Source: Salicibibacter cibi (lineage in GTDB: Bacteria > Bacillota > Bacilli > Bacillales > Marinococcaceae). From it: 64,000 nt of DNA. Positions 33,994-43,606 of the stretch are shown one piece after another. The notes beneath the pieces are model-generated. The model was not told where the DNA came from. It worked only from the letters and a program-made list of their open reading frames with translations, and did no database searches. Where the stretch lies: positions 1,612,001 to 1,676,000 of the forward strand of contig NZ_CP054706.1 of NCBI RefSeq assembly GCF_016495865.1, given 5' to 3'. The translations under genes and the position numbers were made by a program. Numbering within the stretch: the stretch's first letter is position 1; every line of letters starts with the position of its first letter.

Positions 33994-34821
33994 TTGAGAA
34001 TATCTAAACTGTTTACTTTAGTTATAGCATTTATGGTGTTAATTGTCGTTGAACCGTTTCTTGCAACTGTTCAAAATCGAGATTTAATGTCTGGGTATCC
34101 TGCTTTAGTTGGTGGGTTTATTTTATTTGTTGCAGTTCTTATAGGATGGAGATTATACACTATATCAGCAAGAGCAAAAGCACAAAGGAATCTAGAAAAT
34201 GAAAAAAATGTAGGAGAAAAAAATAATCATGATGAACTCAATGAAAACCAGTATATATACCAGGAGCCACTTCACCAGTTAGATCATCAGCCGGTGCGTA
34301 TATTTAATAAAAAAGGGCATCCGAGTGCTATATTAGACATACGTTTCAAGAATAATTGGGAAAAATTAACAAGTGTAACAGGATTTATGGATTATAGCAA
34401 TATTCTAATAAAATTGGCAGATGGGGAAGACATCGTCTATTTTCAAACAATGCCTATTAGAAAGTCGTTACGTAGGTATAAGTGGAAGGTTTTCCTAAAC
34501 AGAGAAGAGCATGCAATATTAGAGATGGAAACTGGGATGAAAAATTTAAAAAGGGGATTATCATTTAAGTGTTTCTATCACGTAGAAGGAAAAACATACG
34601 TACTCGAAACCTCGAAATTTGGAACTAAAACATTAATTTACCTAAAAGGCAAAGAAGGTAACCCTGTTTTCCATAGTGAACGATCATTTATAGGTATGGG
34701 TAAAAAAGGTAGGGATGAAAGTAGAGGGCGAAAACATTTAATAGATGATGTGAAAGATCCATATATCTCCTTTATAGAAAAAGTAGGAGTTTACCAGCAA
34801 ATCATTACAAGGATAAAATAG
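33994..34821 (+). CDS. Membrane-anchored protein with beta-rich C-terminal domain
   Basis: 275 residues from TTG 33994, which lies 9 bases after AAGGTGG (an in-frame TTG at 33985 is too close). Two N-terminal hydrophobic segments (about 4-24 and 36-55) precede a charged linker and a domain of about 180 residues with alternating strands. That domain (ILEMETGMKNLKRGLSFKCF, KTYVLETSKFG) is vaguely like tubby/LURP-one-type folds, a guess from pattern only. Followed 27 bases later by an ABC ATPase gene, so perhaps one operon. Confidence 0.5.
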   Translation: MRISKLFTLVIAFMVLIVVEPFLATVQNRDLMSGYPALVGGFILFVAVLIGWRLYTISARAKAQRNLENEKNVGEKNNHDELNENQYIYQEPLHQLDHQPVRIFNKKGHPSAILDIRFKNNWEKLTSVTGFMDYSNILIKLADGEDIVYFQTMPIRKSLRRYKWKVFLNREEHAILEMETGMKNLKRGLSFKCFYHVEGKTYVLETSKFGTKTLIYLKGKEGNPVFHSERSFIGMGKKGRDESRGRKHLIDDVKDPYISFIEKVGVYQQIITRIK

Positions 34822-34848
34822 TATACCACACTTTCCGGAGGTTATGTG

Positions 34849-35754
34849 ATGAAGGAAAATAATATCGAGATATTAAATGTAAATAAAAAAATTGGAAAAA
34901 AACATTTGGTCAAAGAATTAAATTTTAATGTTAGTGGCGGGGAAGTATTTGGATTTATTGGTCCAAATGGTGCTGGTAAAACAACAGCGATCCGTATGAT
35001 GGTTGGTTTGATTAATATATCCAGTGGAGATGTGAGGATTTGTGGACATAGTATCATTACTAATAAAAAAGAAGCATTAAAAAATATTGGAGCAATAGTT
35101 GAAAAGCCCGAGATGTATCCTTTTATGACTGGGTATCAAAACTTGAAATTTTTTGCAGAAATAAGTGGTGGGACGTTTAAAAATATCCAAGAGATGATAG
35201 ATATAGTTGGGCTTCATGACAGTATAAATGATAAAGTTTCTACTTACTCTCTTGGTATGAAGCAAAGATTAGGGATTGCTCAAGCTATGTTACACGACCC
35301 TAAAGTCCTTATATTCGATGAACCAACAAATGGTCTAGACCCCGTCGGTATAAGAGAAATAAGGCAATATATTCGAAGAATTGCAATAGAAAAGAAAAAA
35401 GCAATTATTGTATCGAGTCACTTAATGAGTGAAATTGAACTCATATGTGATCGAATCGGCATTATAAAAAACAGTGATCTATTGGCTGTGGAGAATGTAA
35501 ATAAAACATCAGAGAAGATGTATAACATAAAAACTGTTCAATTACAATCAGCGTTAAATTGCCTCAGACAAAACCAATATAACTCAATGATTAAGAACGA
35601 ACAACTTTTTATTCAATGTGATTATAAGGAAATACCTGAGGTTATACGATTATTAGTTAATCATCAGATTGATATCTATGGGTTTGAAGAAAAGTCACAC
35701 AACCTTGAAGACAGATACCTTGAATTAACAGCAAGGACTGGAAAAGGTAAATAA
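34849..35754 (+). CDS. ABC transporter ATP-binding protein (BcrA-like)
   Basis: 301 residues. Walker A GPNGAGKTT, Q-loop region MYPFMTGYQNLKFF, signature YSLGMKQRLGIAQAML, Walker B VLIFDEPTNGLDP, H-loop VSSHLMSE. Fits the BcrA/lantibiotic-immunity class. The start is ATG 34849 after CGGAGG (GTG 34846 also possible). The cognate permease gene starts 3 bases downstream but is cut after 14 codons, so the transporter is probably orphaned. Confidence 0.88.
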   Translation: MKENNIEILNVNKKIGKKHLVKELNFNVSGGEVFGFIGPNGAGKTTAIRMMVGLINISSGDVRICGHSIITNKKEALKNIGAIVEKPEMYPFMTGYQNLKFFAEISGGTFKNIQEMIDIVGLHDSINDKVSTYSLGMKQRLGIAQAMLHDPKVLIFDEPTNGLDPVGIREIRQYIRRIAIEKKKAIIVSSHLMSEIELICDRIGIIKNSDLLAVENVNKTSEKMYNIKTVQLQSALNCLRQNQYNSMIKNEQLFIQCDYKEIPEVIRLLVNHQIDIYGFEEKSHNLEDRYLELTARTGKGK

Positions 35755-35757
35755 AAT

Positions 35758-35802
35758 ATGAATAGATTAATAAAAGCTGAATTAAGAAAAGAAATGTTGT
35801 GA
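35758..35802 (+). pseudogene. ABC permease gene truncated by IS21-type insertion
   Basis: ATG 35758 reads MNRLIKAELRKEML, a typical ABC-2 permease N-terminus, then hits TGA where the IS21-like left end (TGTGACTGCTAAACTAAAG) begins. The remainder of the gene is not in the window. Confidence 0.65.
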
Positions 35803-36740
35803 CTGCTAAACTAAAGTAGACAGTTTCCGCTAAATAAAAATGAACACTTTCTGGCAGGGGGTAGCAGCGAATGGAGGGCTGCCCCGAGGGGCAGCCCTCC
35901 ATTCGCTTTCGAAAATTTTTCTCCCCTGATCTTGAAATTTTTGCTTCACCATTCCTGTATAATGCTTAGATGTTGAACATTTCTACTACATACAGCAATG
36001 GGGGAGACGGAAAGGTGGAAAAGTGGCACGTGTACATGGATATTTATCAATTAAAACAGCAAGGGTTCAAGATTCGAGGAATTGCCAGAAAGCTAGGCAT
36101 CTCAAGGACGACGGTCTACAAGTATCTCGAAAAATCTCCGGAAGAAATGAGTGAATGGATGGCCTCAACTCAAACCAGAAAGAAAAAGTTAGATCCGTAT
36201 GAAATGCTCATCCAAACATGGCTCAGTGAACATCCGGATCTATCCGCATCACAAATTCATGATTGGTTATTTGAAAGACATTCGAATCTCAAGGTTGGCG
36301 AAAGCACCGTGCGTCTGTATGTCAATGAGCTTCGTGAAACATACAACATTCCTAAAACGGCGGAGGCGCGCGACTTTCAAAGCCTTCCAGATCCACCGAT
36401 GGGCGAACAGGCTCAAGTAGACTTTGGTCACACCGTCCAAAAAACAGCTGACGGCAAGGAGATGAAGCTCACGTTCATTACATTCGTTCTTTCGCACTCG
36501 CGCTATAAATTTGTCGAGTGGCTGGACAGGCCTTTTACAACAAAAGATGTGATTAACTGCCACGAGAAGGCCTTTCATGCTTTTGGAGGCATGCCTTATG
36601 AAATCGTTTATGACCAAGATGCCTTGCTTGTCGTGAGCGAAAATGCTGGGGATTTGATCTTGACGGAGGCATTTCAGGCGTATCGCGAGGAGAGGAAATT
36701 AACCATGTACATCTGTCGCAAAGCAGACCCTCAGAGCAAG
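35801..36740 (+). mobile_element. Left part of an IS21-family element
   Basis: Starts TGTGACTGCTAAACTAAAG with repeated sub-terminal motifs (AAAGTAGACAGTTT, AAAATGAACACTTT), followed by istA. The element ends at the RIT inverted repeat; istB and the right end are absent. Confidence 0.75.
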
Positions 36741-36752
36741 GGTTATGTATAG
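36015..36752 (+). pseudogene. istA: IS21-family transposase IstA, cut before catalytic Glu
   Basis: GTG start with GGGGGAGACGG upstream. The N-terminal HTH (GFKIRGIARKLGISRTTVYK) is followed by the integrase core: first Asp in EQAQVDFGH, second in EIVYDQDALLVV. The frame ends ...DPQSKGYV then TAG, the stop being supplied by the RIT inverted repeat. In IS21 transposases the sequence is SKG-x-VE, so the next codon would have been the catalytic Glu. Not functional. Confidence 0.85.
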
Positions 36753-36774
36753 TAAATGATAATGTAAAGTAAAC
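36741..36774. repeat. RIT left terminal inverted repeat
   Basis: 34 bases, exact reverse complement of 40151-40184. Contains GATAATGTAAAGTAAA, repeated inverted at 36809-36828. Confidence 0.9.
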
Positions 36775-36830
36775 CTTTTCTTGTGGTCATATTAATTAAT
36801 TTATGCGAGATTTACTTTACATTACCACTA

Positions 36831-37850
36831 TCAATTATTGAAACTTTGCAGCCAAGTCAATAGATTTTCATTTTCTTGCCACTCCGGTGCCTCAGAAGGT
36901 GCTACATCAGTGTATGCTTTCTCTATCGCCTCTCTTTTTTGTTTTGAATCTGTTTTGGCATAGATTTCTGTCACTTGTACAGAACTGTGACCAAGAATAT
37001 CTCTTATATATACAAGATTTACACCGGCTTGAAGCAAGTGCATTGCCTTTGAGTGTCTGAGACAATGGCAGGTAAACACTTCTGGAATCAATGTTTTGTT
37101 TTCTTCACGTGCTAAATTTTTGTATTTGGTTAATACATAGTTTACCCCGGCTCTTGTCAGTTTCTCCTTCCTCTTGTTGAAAAACAGAGGATATAAATTC
37201 GAAGAATTCCTCAAAAGACTTTGTTCTTCCATATATCGCCTTAGTATCTGTACAGTAGGATCCATTAAAGGTACAATCCTGGCTTTGTTTCCTTTACCGA
37301 TCAATTTTATTGTATAGGGTTTATCAAACCTAACCATTGATGGCGTTAAATCTATTATTTCCTGTACCCTGGCACCCGTTTCATACATTAGTGTTAATAA
37401 AGCTAAATCTCGACGTCCGGCTATTGTTTCTAAATTTGGCATTTTTAGAAGTAGCTTTATTCCATCAAGGGTTAGATAGTTTATGGCTTTCTTGTTTGTC
37501 TTTTTGACTGGAACAGAAAGGATCTTCTGCCATTCCAATAGATGATCTGGATTCTCGTATTGAAGATACTTAAAAAAGGAGTGGATAGCTGCCAGTCGCA
37601 CATTCCTTGTTGATGTGCTGCATCTACGTACGTCTTCCATCCAATCCAGATATTCCACTACGATATGTTTGGTTACCATATTCAAGGTCAAACTATCCGC
37701 GGGAATTTCCTTTTCATCGTTTAAGAAGCGAAGAAAAAGAATAAACGAGTCCCTGTAGGAGGCTATGGTGTTTGTGCTTGCGCCGGCTTCGCCTGGAAGG
37801 TATTTAGTCAGAAACCTCGTTAGATAATAGGAAAAATCAGTGGGCTTCAT
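36831..37850 (-). CDS. RIT tyrosine recombinase C
   Basis: 339 residues. Catalytic residues: Arg in YETGARVQEIIDLT, Lys in LIGKGNKARIVPL, HxxR in CHCLRHSKAMHLL, His in DILGHSSVQ and Tyr in VTEIYAKTD. An N-terminal SAM-like core-binding domain precedes. Third gene of the trio; its start overlaps the previous gene by 14 bp, so the three are translationally coupled. RIT recombinases are thought to act together (family knowledge). Confidence 0.9.
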   Translation of the reverse strand: MKPTDFSYYLTRFLTKYLPGEAGASTNTIASYRDSFILFLRFLNDEKEIPADSLTLNMVTKHIVVEYLDWMEDVRRCSTSTRNVRLAAIHSFFKYLQYENPDHLLEWQKILSVPVKKTNKKAINYLTLDGIKLLLKMPNLETIAGRRDLALLTLMYETGARVQEIIDLTPSMVRFDKPYTIKLIGKGNKARIVPLMDPTVQILRRYMEEQSLLRNSSNLYPLFFNKRKEKLTRAGVNYVLTKYKNLAREENKTLIPEVFTCHCLRHSKAMHLLQAGVNLVYIRDILGHSSVQVTEIYAKTDSKQKREAIEKAYTDVAPSEAPEWQENENLLTWLQSFNN

Positions 37851-38796
37851 TTGGCTTCACCTCCGGAAACAAGTATGAACACAGCTTGTTTACATCTTGA
37901 ATTAATTCCGGATACATATCCGAGGTTAATCTGACATACTTGTCGGTAGCTTCCAATGAATTGTGACCCAAGTATTTGGAAAGAATCGGGAGAGAATAGT
38001 ATAAATCCATTCCTTTACGGGACATTTCTGCCAATGAATGCACACTGAATGAATGTCTAAGATCATGTACCCTTGGCCCCAAACCCTTCCCACCATGGGA
38101 AATCCCAGCTTCCCAGAGAATTTTACGAAACCACTTATATACTGTGTCCGAAGCGTACCGGCTACCATTCCACTGTATAAAAAAGTAATCCTCGGAGCCG
38201 TTTGACGATAAATGAAGATTGTATTGTTTACAAATAGTTATTAAAGAATCGGAAAGGGGGAGTATTCGATCACTTCCATTTTTCGTTTCCCGAACCATAA
38301 TATAACCTTCGTCAAGGTTCACATCTTTATTTTTAAGGGACAATGCTTCATTTATCCTTAACCCGCAGCCGTAAATTACACGGAAAACGACAGGAAGAAT
38401 ATACTTCATATTAGAATTACGATGAACCCTTATCGTATCACATGCAGTAAAGAAAGATTTTAGCTCCTCTTTTGAAAAAATATATGGTGTGAAAGTTGAT
38501 TGATACTTTTTAGGCGTTCTCGGAATGCAAGACTGATATCCCAGCTGATTCAGGTATATACAGAAGTTGGCTATATCATTAATTCGTTTATACCTGGTGA
38601 CATCAGATTCATTCGGGCGTTTTTCTATCCATTTGTCTGCCAATTCCTTTGTCAAGCCGACTGAAGTTGATTCATTTTTGATTGTAAAATCGTCAAACAT
38701 TTTGAAAGTATAAGTATCACTTAAGGCATAGCCCATATTTCTTTTAAATGCTATATATTGCTCTATCAAATACGTATTAACCCCTGATAATTTCAT
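37837..38796 (-). CDS. RIT tyrosine recombinase B
   Basis: 319 residues. Arg in YGCGLRINEALSL, Lys in ETKNGSDRILPL, HxxR in RVHDLRHSFSVHSL, His in KYLGHNSLEAT, Tyr in DKYVRLTSD. Middle gene, overlapping the first by 4 bp (ATGA type) and the third by 14 bp. All catalytic positions appear present. Confidence 0.9.
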   Translation of the reverse strand: MKLSGVNTYLIEQYIAFKRNMGYALSDTYTFKMFDDFTIKNESTSVGLTKELADKWIEKRPNESDVTRYKRINDIANFCIYLNQLGYQSCIPRTPKKYQSTFTPYIFSKEELKSFFTACDTIRVHRNSNMKYILPVVFRVIYGCGLRINEALSLKNKDVNLDEGYIMVRETKNGSDRILPLSDSLITICKQYNLHLSSNGSEDYFFIQWNGSRYASDTVYKWFRKILWEAGISHGGKGLGPRVHDLRHSFSVHSLAEMSRKGMDLYYSLPILSKYLGHNSLEATDKYVRLTSDMYPELIQDVNKLCSYLFPEVKPNEAH

Positions 38797-40046
38797 TTCA
38801 GTTCACCCCCCTGGTAATGGGGTGATTGAATTTTTGGTACATCCAGCGCACATTCACGAAGGGATTCCAAATCAATCCGAAGGTAAGTTTTTGTGCTTTC
38901 CGTATTGGTGTGTCCTAAAACCTCTGAAATAACTGGAAGGGGTGTCTTCTGTTCCAGAAGAATTCCCGCAAGACTGTGCCGCAATGCATGGGGACCATGT
39001 TTTTTATGATCAATATTACTGATGTTTGCGTGTTTTAGATAAAAGGAAACGATACTATGAAGCGTAGGCTCTTCAAGTTTGTCATATGGTTGCCCAGCTC
39101 GTAAAAATATATATGGAAGATCTGATTCAGGCCTTCCGTATTTAAGGTAATCGATAATAGCGTTTCCAAGCTCAACTAAAAGTGGGAGCTCTAATTTTTC
39201 TTTGGTTTTCTTTTGAATTAGATGTATAGTGTTGGTTTCCCAAAGTATATTTTCAAATTTTAAGCCACAGATGTCCGAGGCTCTCAATCCGAGTCTGGCT
39301 GCCAATAGTATCATAGCTTTATCTCTTTTACCTTTAGGGCTGGCTGTATCTACAGTGGCCAATACCCGTTCTACTTCATCTTTTGTATAGGTTGTAGGGA
39401 GACGTGCTTCTTTTTTATAGCTACTTTTAGGTACAAGATACGTTAAATCATAATCTAAATATTGATTATCAAATAAGTATCTTAGAAAACCACGTATGGA
39501 ACTAAGCGTACAGTGTATTGTCGACTTAGAAGAAAAGCCAAGTACATTAATAAATCCCAGAATGTGTTGTTTGTCAAGACCAGAAAGAGACAATATTTTG
39601 TTCGAATTAAGATAGCTTAAGAATCTATGGAGATACAATTTGTTGCTAGCTATAGTGTCTTTCGACATCCCTTGTGCCTTTCTATAGGACAGAAAATTTT
39701 GCATAAGGTTTCCTATTTCACCTTCAAAATTATAGTCCTTTCGAACAGACCGGAATTTTATCATCCCGGTGGTTTGATACTCAATAAGCACATTGGTACT
39801 CCGTATTAAGTCCTTTTCTTTCCTGCTAAGTTCCGTATAAGATCTTTTATTTAATATGTTTGTTATGAATGCATCGCCCACCTTCGCATCAAAGATTTCC
39901 GTTCGCTGCTCTTCCATAAATTGCTTCAGACGTTTCCAACCATTTTGGTAAACCCTGATTCGCACTTTGTGATATGAAAGTTCGTTAAAATAAGCCTCCA
40001 CCTCCGATGTAATTTCACAAAGTGTCTGTTTCTTTTCACCCGTCAT
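38793..40046 (-). CDS. RIT tyrosine recombinase A
   Basis: 417 residues, the longest of the trio and first transcribed. Arg in AARLGLRASDICGL, Lys in IQKKTKEKLELPL, HxxR in GPHALRHSLAGILL, His in EVLGHTNTEST, Tyr in KTYLRIDLESL. The N-terminal half is a larger core-binding region. The ATG lies about 50 bases inside the inner right repeat, so recombinase binding at the end could also control transcription (inference). Confidence 0.9.
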   Translation of the reverse strand: MTGEKKQTLCEITSEVEAYFNELSYHKVRIRVYQNGWKRLKQFMEEQRTEIFDAKVGDAFITNILNKRSYTELSRKEKDLIRSTNVLIEYQTTGMIKFRSVRKDYNFEGEIGNLMQNFLSYRKAQGMSKDTIASNKLYLHRFLSYLNSNKILSLSGLDKQHILGFINVLGFSSKSTIHCTLSSIRGFLRYLFDNQYLDYDLTYLVPKSSYKKEARLPTTYTKDEVERVLATVDTASPKGKRDKAMILLAARLGLRASDICGLKFENILWETNTIHLIQKKTKEKLELPLLVELGNAIIDYLKYGRPESDLPYIFLRAGQPYDKLEEPTLHSIVSFYLKHANISNIDHKKHGPHALRHSLAGILLEQKTPLPVISEVLGHTNTESTKTYLRIDLESLRECALDVPKIQSPHYQGGELK

Positions 40047-40150
40047 TAAATTCCTCCCTATATTTTTTATTAGGCATCTGCCTATTTAAAATATAGGGTG
40101 ATAATGTAAAGTAAATCAATAAAAAGTTTTGAAAAATAGGAGATTTATTA

Positions 40151-40184
40151 GTTTACTTTACATTATCATTTACTATACATAACC
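40151..40184. repeat. RIT right terminal inverted repeat
   Basis: Exact inverse of 36741-36774. The companion inner site is at 40098-40117. Confidence 0.9.
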
Positions 40185-40937
40185 TTTTGCAGGGGCATCA
40201 TAAGGTTGCGTATGTGATAAGGTAATTCCCAACTGCGCACAAGCGAATTGCAATGTTTCCGACCGATAGATTTTACCATTGTCCGCATATAGGACTTTTG
40301 GAACCCCTCGGCGAAGCAATGCTTCTTTGGTAATCTCACGAAGGCCGTCAAATTTCTCGTTATCGAAAAACTGTGCGTATGGGACGAGGCGCGAACAATC
40401 ATCGATGTACGCATATAGATACGTTTGTTTCTTCCTGATAAATGGCCCATGGGAGACATCGCCTTGCCAAAGCACATTCACTTTGCCGTGGGCGAAACGT
40501 TTTCGGCGCGCATCTTTGGTCTCTTTGTCTGTGAGGCCCTGTTGTTTCAATAACCGGTTCACCGTGGCGTAGGACACTTCCCCGGCGTTGATGTCACCTT
40601 TTTGGATCAGCTGTTGATAAAAGACGGTCACCGGCATATCCGGCACCTCTTCACGACAAGCGAGAATATGATCCTGTTGGTCGGGCGACAACCGTCGGGC
40701 ATTCCCTTTGTCCCCGCGATGTCTTGGCTTTAAGCCATCAAACCCCTCTCGCCGATACGCCGACAACCATTCCAGGATGGTCTTTGCGGCAATCTGCTTT
40801 TCACCGTAATACGGCATGTCATGCGTCTTCTGCGCTTGCTGATCCAAGTAGTCTTTGCGCTCCACCAAGTCATTGAGTAATGGCGTGATCAGCCCGTAGC
40901 GAAATAGAGCCACGTTTTCTTTCGTTTGTTCATCCAT
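40173..40937 (-). pseudogene. DDE (rve-type) transposase, cut before catalytic Glu
   Basis: Starts at ATG 40937 (MDEQTKENVALFRYG) with GAAGGGGG upstream. An N-terminal HTH pair is followed by the integrase core: first Asp in LWQGDVSHGP, second in LYADNGKIYRS. The frame ends PYDAPAKGYV then a stop supplied by the RIT terminal repeat; the Glu of KGxVE and the C-terminus are missing. It belongs with the DUF6431-like gene at 41094-43362 as one IS. Confidence 0.82.
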
Positions 40938-41336
40938 GGATTCGGATTCCCCCTTCAAAAATGTTGAAGGATGGCCGGCCATCCGTTATCTATGATTCTA
41001 TCTTTTTCCTCTTGGCACGTATACGCAAACGTTATGTGGGATGGCCAAAACAACGAATGAGCGGTGCCCTGATGCCGAAATAATTTGATTATGTTATACT
41101 GGTCGTGCCATAAAATAGCTTGATAAATGACCCTTTGACCTTTTTAGGAAGGTGGATTCTCCAAAATCTCGGATCATTGTCAGGTATTTTGTGGCATTTT
41201 CTTTTTTACACCGGACGTTCAGGGCAACCCTCTGATCCATGAAGAAGCTGTGCAACCAAGTAAGGAAATAAAGAAACCGCCGCAGGTAAAAAGCGACAAG
41301 CTGGCGAAGGATCTGTCCTTTTTTCTTTTTCAACAC

Positions 41337-43072
41337 GAGCTAATTGCGCTGTTTCAAAACCGTTGCCGCACAAGGGGTGCGAGTGACGTAAAAAAATATT
41401 TTCTCCCAAAATCAAACGGAATTAAAGGCTTGGCGAAGGTCAAAAGCACGGATCCTGATACATCGACCCCAAATCATAAAAAAACAGGTGAAACCGCTCC
41501 ACTAGTGGGTTAGAATAGTTATAGACAAAAAACCAACTATTACCCTGGAGGGTCACCTGTTATGGCTATTATACCACAAATGAGCTTGTTTTCATGGGAA
41601 GATCTTGCGGATCTTGGAGATTTGGAACGCTTACGTTTGGTGCTCGATTATTTACCGGATGAAGCGTTGATGCGAACGTTGGAGAAAAAACGATATAAAG
41701 GGCGAAATGAATACCCTGTTCGCGCGATGTGGAATACGATGCTTGCAGGGGTTGTCTTTGAGCACACATCGATTGAATCATTGCGTCGGGAATTGAGCCG
41801 CAATGGACAGCTACGCGAATTGTGTGGCCTCACCGTGATCGTGCCCCCTGCTTATGTATATACGCGCTTTTTAAAAAAGCTGCGGGCGCACGAATCAAAG
41901 GTTGAAGCGATTTTTGAAACGATGGTGGAACAATTGAGCGAGCTCCTCCCTGATTTCGGGAAGGCCCTTGCGATCGATGGTAAGGCAGTAGACTCTTTTG
42001 CGAAGGGAAAACATAAGGATGAGGATCCTGACGGACGCCGTGATACCGATGCCGATTATGGGAAGAAAGAATATAAGGGGAAACACAAAGACGGGACGAT
42101 CTGGAACAAAGTGATCAAATGGTTCGGCTATAAAATCCACCTGATCGTCGACGCGGCCTATGAATTGCCTGTGGCTTATTCAGTTACGAAAGCATCGGTG
42201 CCCGATATTAACGCCGGTCATGATATGATCAATGAGCTTGAAAAAGAACGCCCTTGGCTTTTGGGACAAGCAGAAACACTCGCCGGTGATCGCGGTTACG
42301 ATGACACCAAAATGCTTGAGCGGCTGTGGGATGACCATCAAACCAAGCCTGTCATTGATATCCGGGACATGTGGAAAGATGGCGAGGACACGCGCCAACT
42401 GATGGACATTGAAAATGTCACGCATGACTATAAAGGCACCGTGTACTGTCACTGCCCGCTGACCGGGAAAGAGCGCGAAATGGCGAATGGGGGCTTTGAG
42501 AAAGATCGAGCCACCCTCAAAAAGCGTTGTCCGGCCAAACAATATGGCATCACCTGTGAAGGACAAGCGGAGTGTCCGATTGCCCAAGGAATTCGGATTC
42601 CGCTCAAGGAGGACCGCCGGATCTTCACGCCGATCGATCGAGCCAGTTACACATGGGCGAAGGCATACGCGAAACGAACGGCCGTGGAACGTGTGAACAG
42701 CCGGCTTGACGTCTCCTTTGGCTTCGAACAGCATACCACACGCGGGCAAAAGAAGATGAAAATGAAAACTGGGTTGGCTCTGTGCACGATGTTGGCGATG
42801 GCTTTAGGCCATATCCAAGAAGGCCGCCCGGAAAAAATGCGAAGCTTGGTTTCCTGAAAGCATCCACATGTGGGAAACCGAATTTTAAAACAGTTTTTGT
42901 GGATAACAGGGTACGTGTGTCTTTTTTGAGGTATAAAAACGAATGATATTCGAATAGTAGCGATTTTGGTTCGTGGAAGGAAATTTTAAGGCGTTTTCAA
43001 CAAAAAACCAGGAGTGAACCTGGTCCCGTTTTTACGCCTAAAGCGCAAAAATCGTTACAACGCAAAAAGCTC
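41337..43072 (+). mobile_element. IS element (1736 bp), copy 2
   Basis: Ends GAGCTAATTGCG and CGCAAAAAGCTC as in copy 1 (25531-27265). AACAC is duplicated at 41332-41336 and 43073-43077. Confidence 0.92.
41562..42857 (+). CDS. DDE transposase of IS copy 2
   Basis: 431 residues, nearly identical to the copy 1 protein (start MAIIPQMSLFSWEDL, Asp in ALAIDGKAVDSF, LAGDRGYDDTKMLERL, Glu in RTAVERVNSRLDVSFGFE). GGAGGGTCACC precedes the ATG. Small differences, such as ERPWLLGQAE versus ERPWILEQAE, show the copies are not from a very recent single event. Intact. Confidence 0.92.
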   Translation: MAIIPQMSLFSWEDLADLGDLERLRLVLDYLPDEALMRTLEKKRYKGRNEYPVRAMWNTMLAGVVFEHTSIESLRRELSRNGQLRELCGLTVIVPPAYVYTRFLKKLRAHESKVEAIFETMVEQLSELLPDFGKALAIDGKAVDSFAKGKHKDEDPDGRRDTDADYGKKEYKGKHKDGTIWNKVIKWFGYKIHLIVDAAYELPVAYSVTKASVPDINAGHDMINELEKERPWLLGQAETLAGDRGYDDTKMLERLWDDHQTKPVIDIRDMWKDGEDTRQLMDIENVTHDYKGTVYCHCPLTGKEREMANGGFEKDRATLKKRCPAKQYGITCEGQAECPIAQGIRIPLKEDRRIFTPIDRASYTWAKAYAKRTAVERVNSRLDVSFGFEQHTTRGQKKMKMKTGLALCTMLAMALGHIQEGRPEKMRSLVS

Positions 43073-43606
43073 AACACGTTTTCCACTTGATCGAGAACGG
43101 TATGTAAGGTGTGTTGGTAATAGGGAATGAGGAAGTCCGGCAAAATGGCAAAGGTTTTCTTACAAACCGGACATTGAAGCCGACAAATCGGTATGTACTC
43201 GATGTCTTCCTCAGCGATCCCGTAACGCCAATAAAACCCATGCCGATGAAGGATGTTTATGGAAGAACATTCTGGATTAGGGCAGGCATAGGCGGGAAAA
43301 TCATTATCCAAGCCCTTTTCGGCATACGTGGTCAAATCCATCTCAAAATCATGAATAATCATAAAAAAAATCCTTCCGAAATAATCTGCTTAAACTTTAG
43401 CACATTATTTCAGAAGGTTTCACTTAAACATCTGAAATAATTTGAAAATATAGTAGGGTTTTGTTCGGAATTAATGTGATCACTTACAACACTCACAAAG
43501 CCCTGTATGACCTTCAGGTATTTTTGGATGAGGTAACAAAACGATGAACATTTAGATGCTCAAAAAAGAGAAGTTTGGAAATTCACAAGAAAGGGAAGGG
43601 GATAGC

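Larger units (their letters stand above)
36741..40184. mobile_element. RIT element (recombinase in trio)
   Basis: Three overlapping tyrosine recombinase genes on the minus strand between perfect 34-bp inverted repeats (36741-36774 and 40151-40184, beginning GGTTATGTATAG). A second inverted pair lies inside each end (36809-36828 and 40098-40117, 19 of 20 identical), giving paired convergent binding sites at each terminus. The flanks are two different transposase genes, both interrupted after a KGYV codon string. Confidence 0.9.
41094..43362 (-). pseudogene. DUF6431-like zinc-finger protein, interrupted by IS copy 2
   Basis: Two parts on the minus strand. The N-terminal part (43362 to about 43078) has zinc-binding pairs CPNPEC and CPVC around HRHGFYWRYG; the C-terminal part (41336-41094) continues KKKKGQILRQLVAFYLRRFL. 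Removing the IS and one target duplication (AACAC) rejoins them in frame as ...VENVLKKKKGQ... Proteins of this kind accompany rve-type transposases such as the adjacent gene at 40173-40937. Confidence 0.8.

Noticed and set aside
36741..40184. Tn554-type transposon
   Set aside because: Tn554 carries two tyrosine recombinases plus TnpC and lacks long inverted repeats; three recombinases with perfect 34-bp inverted repeats fit RIT.
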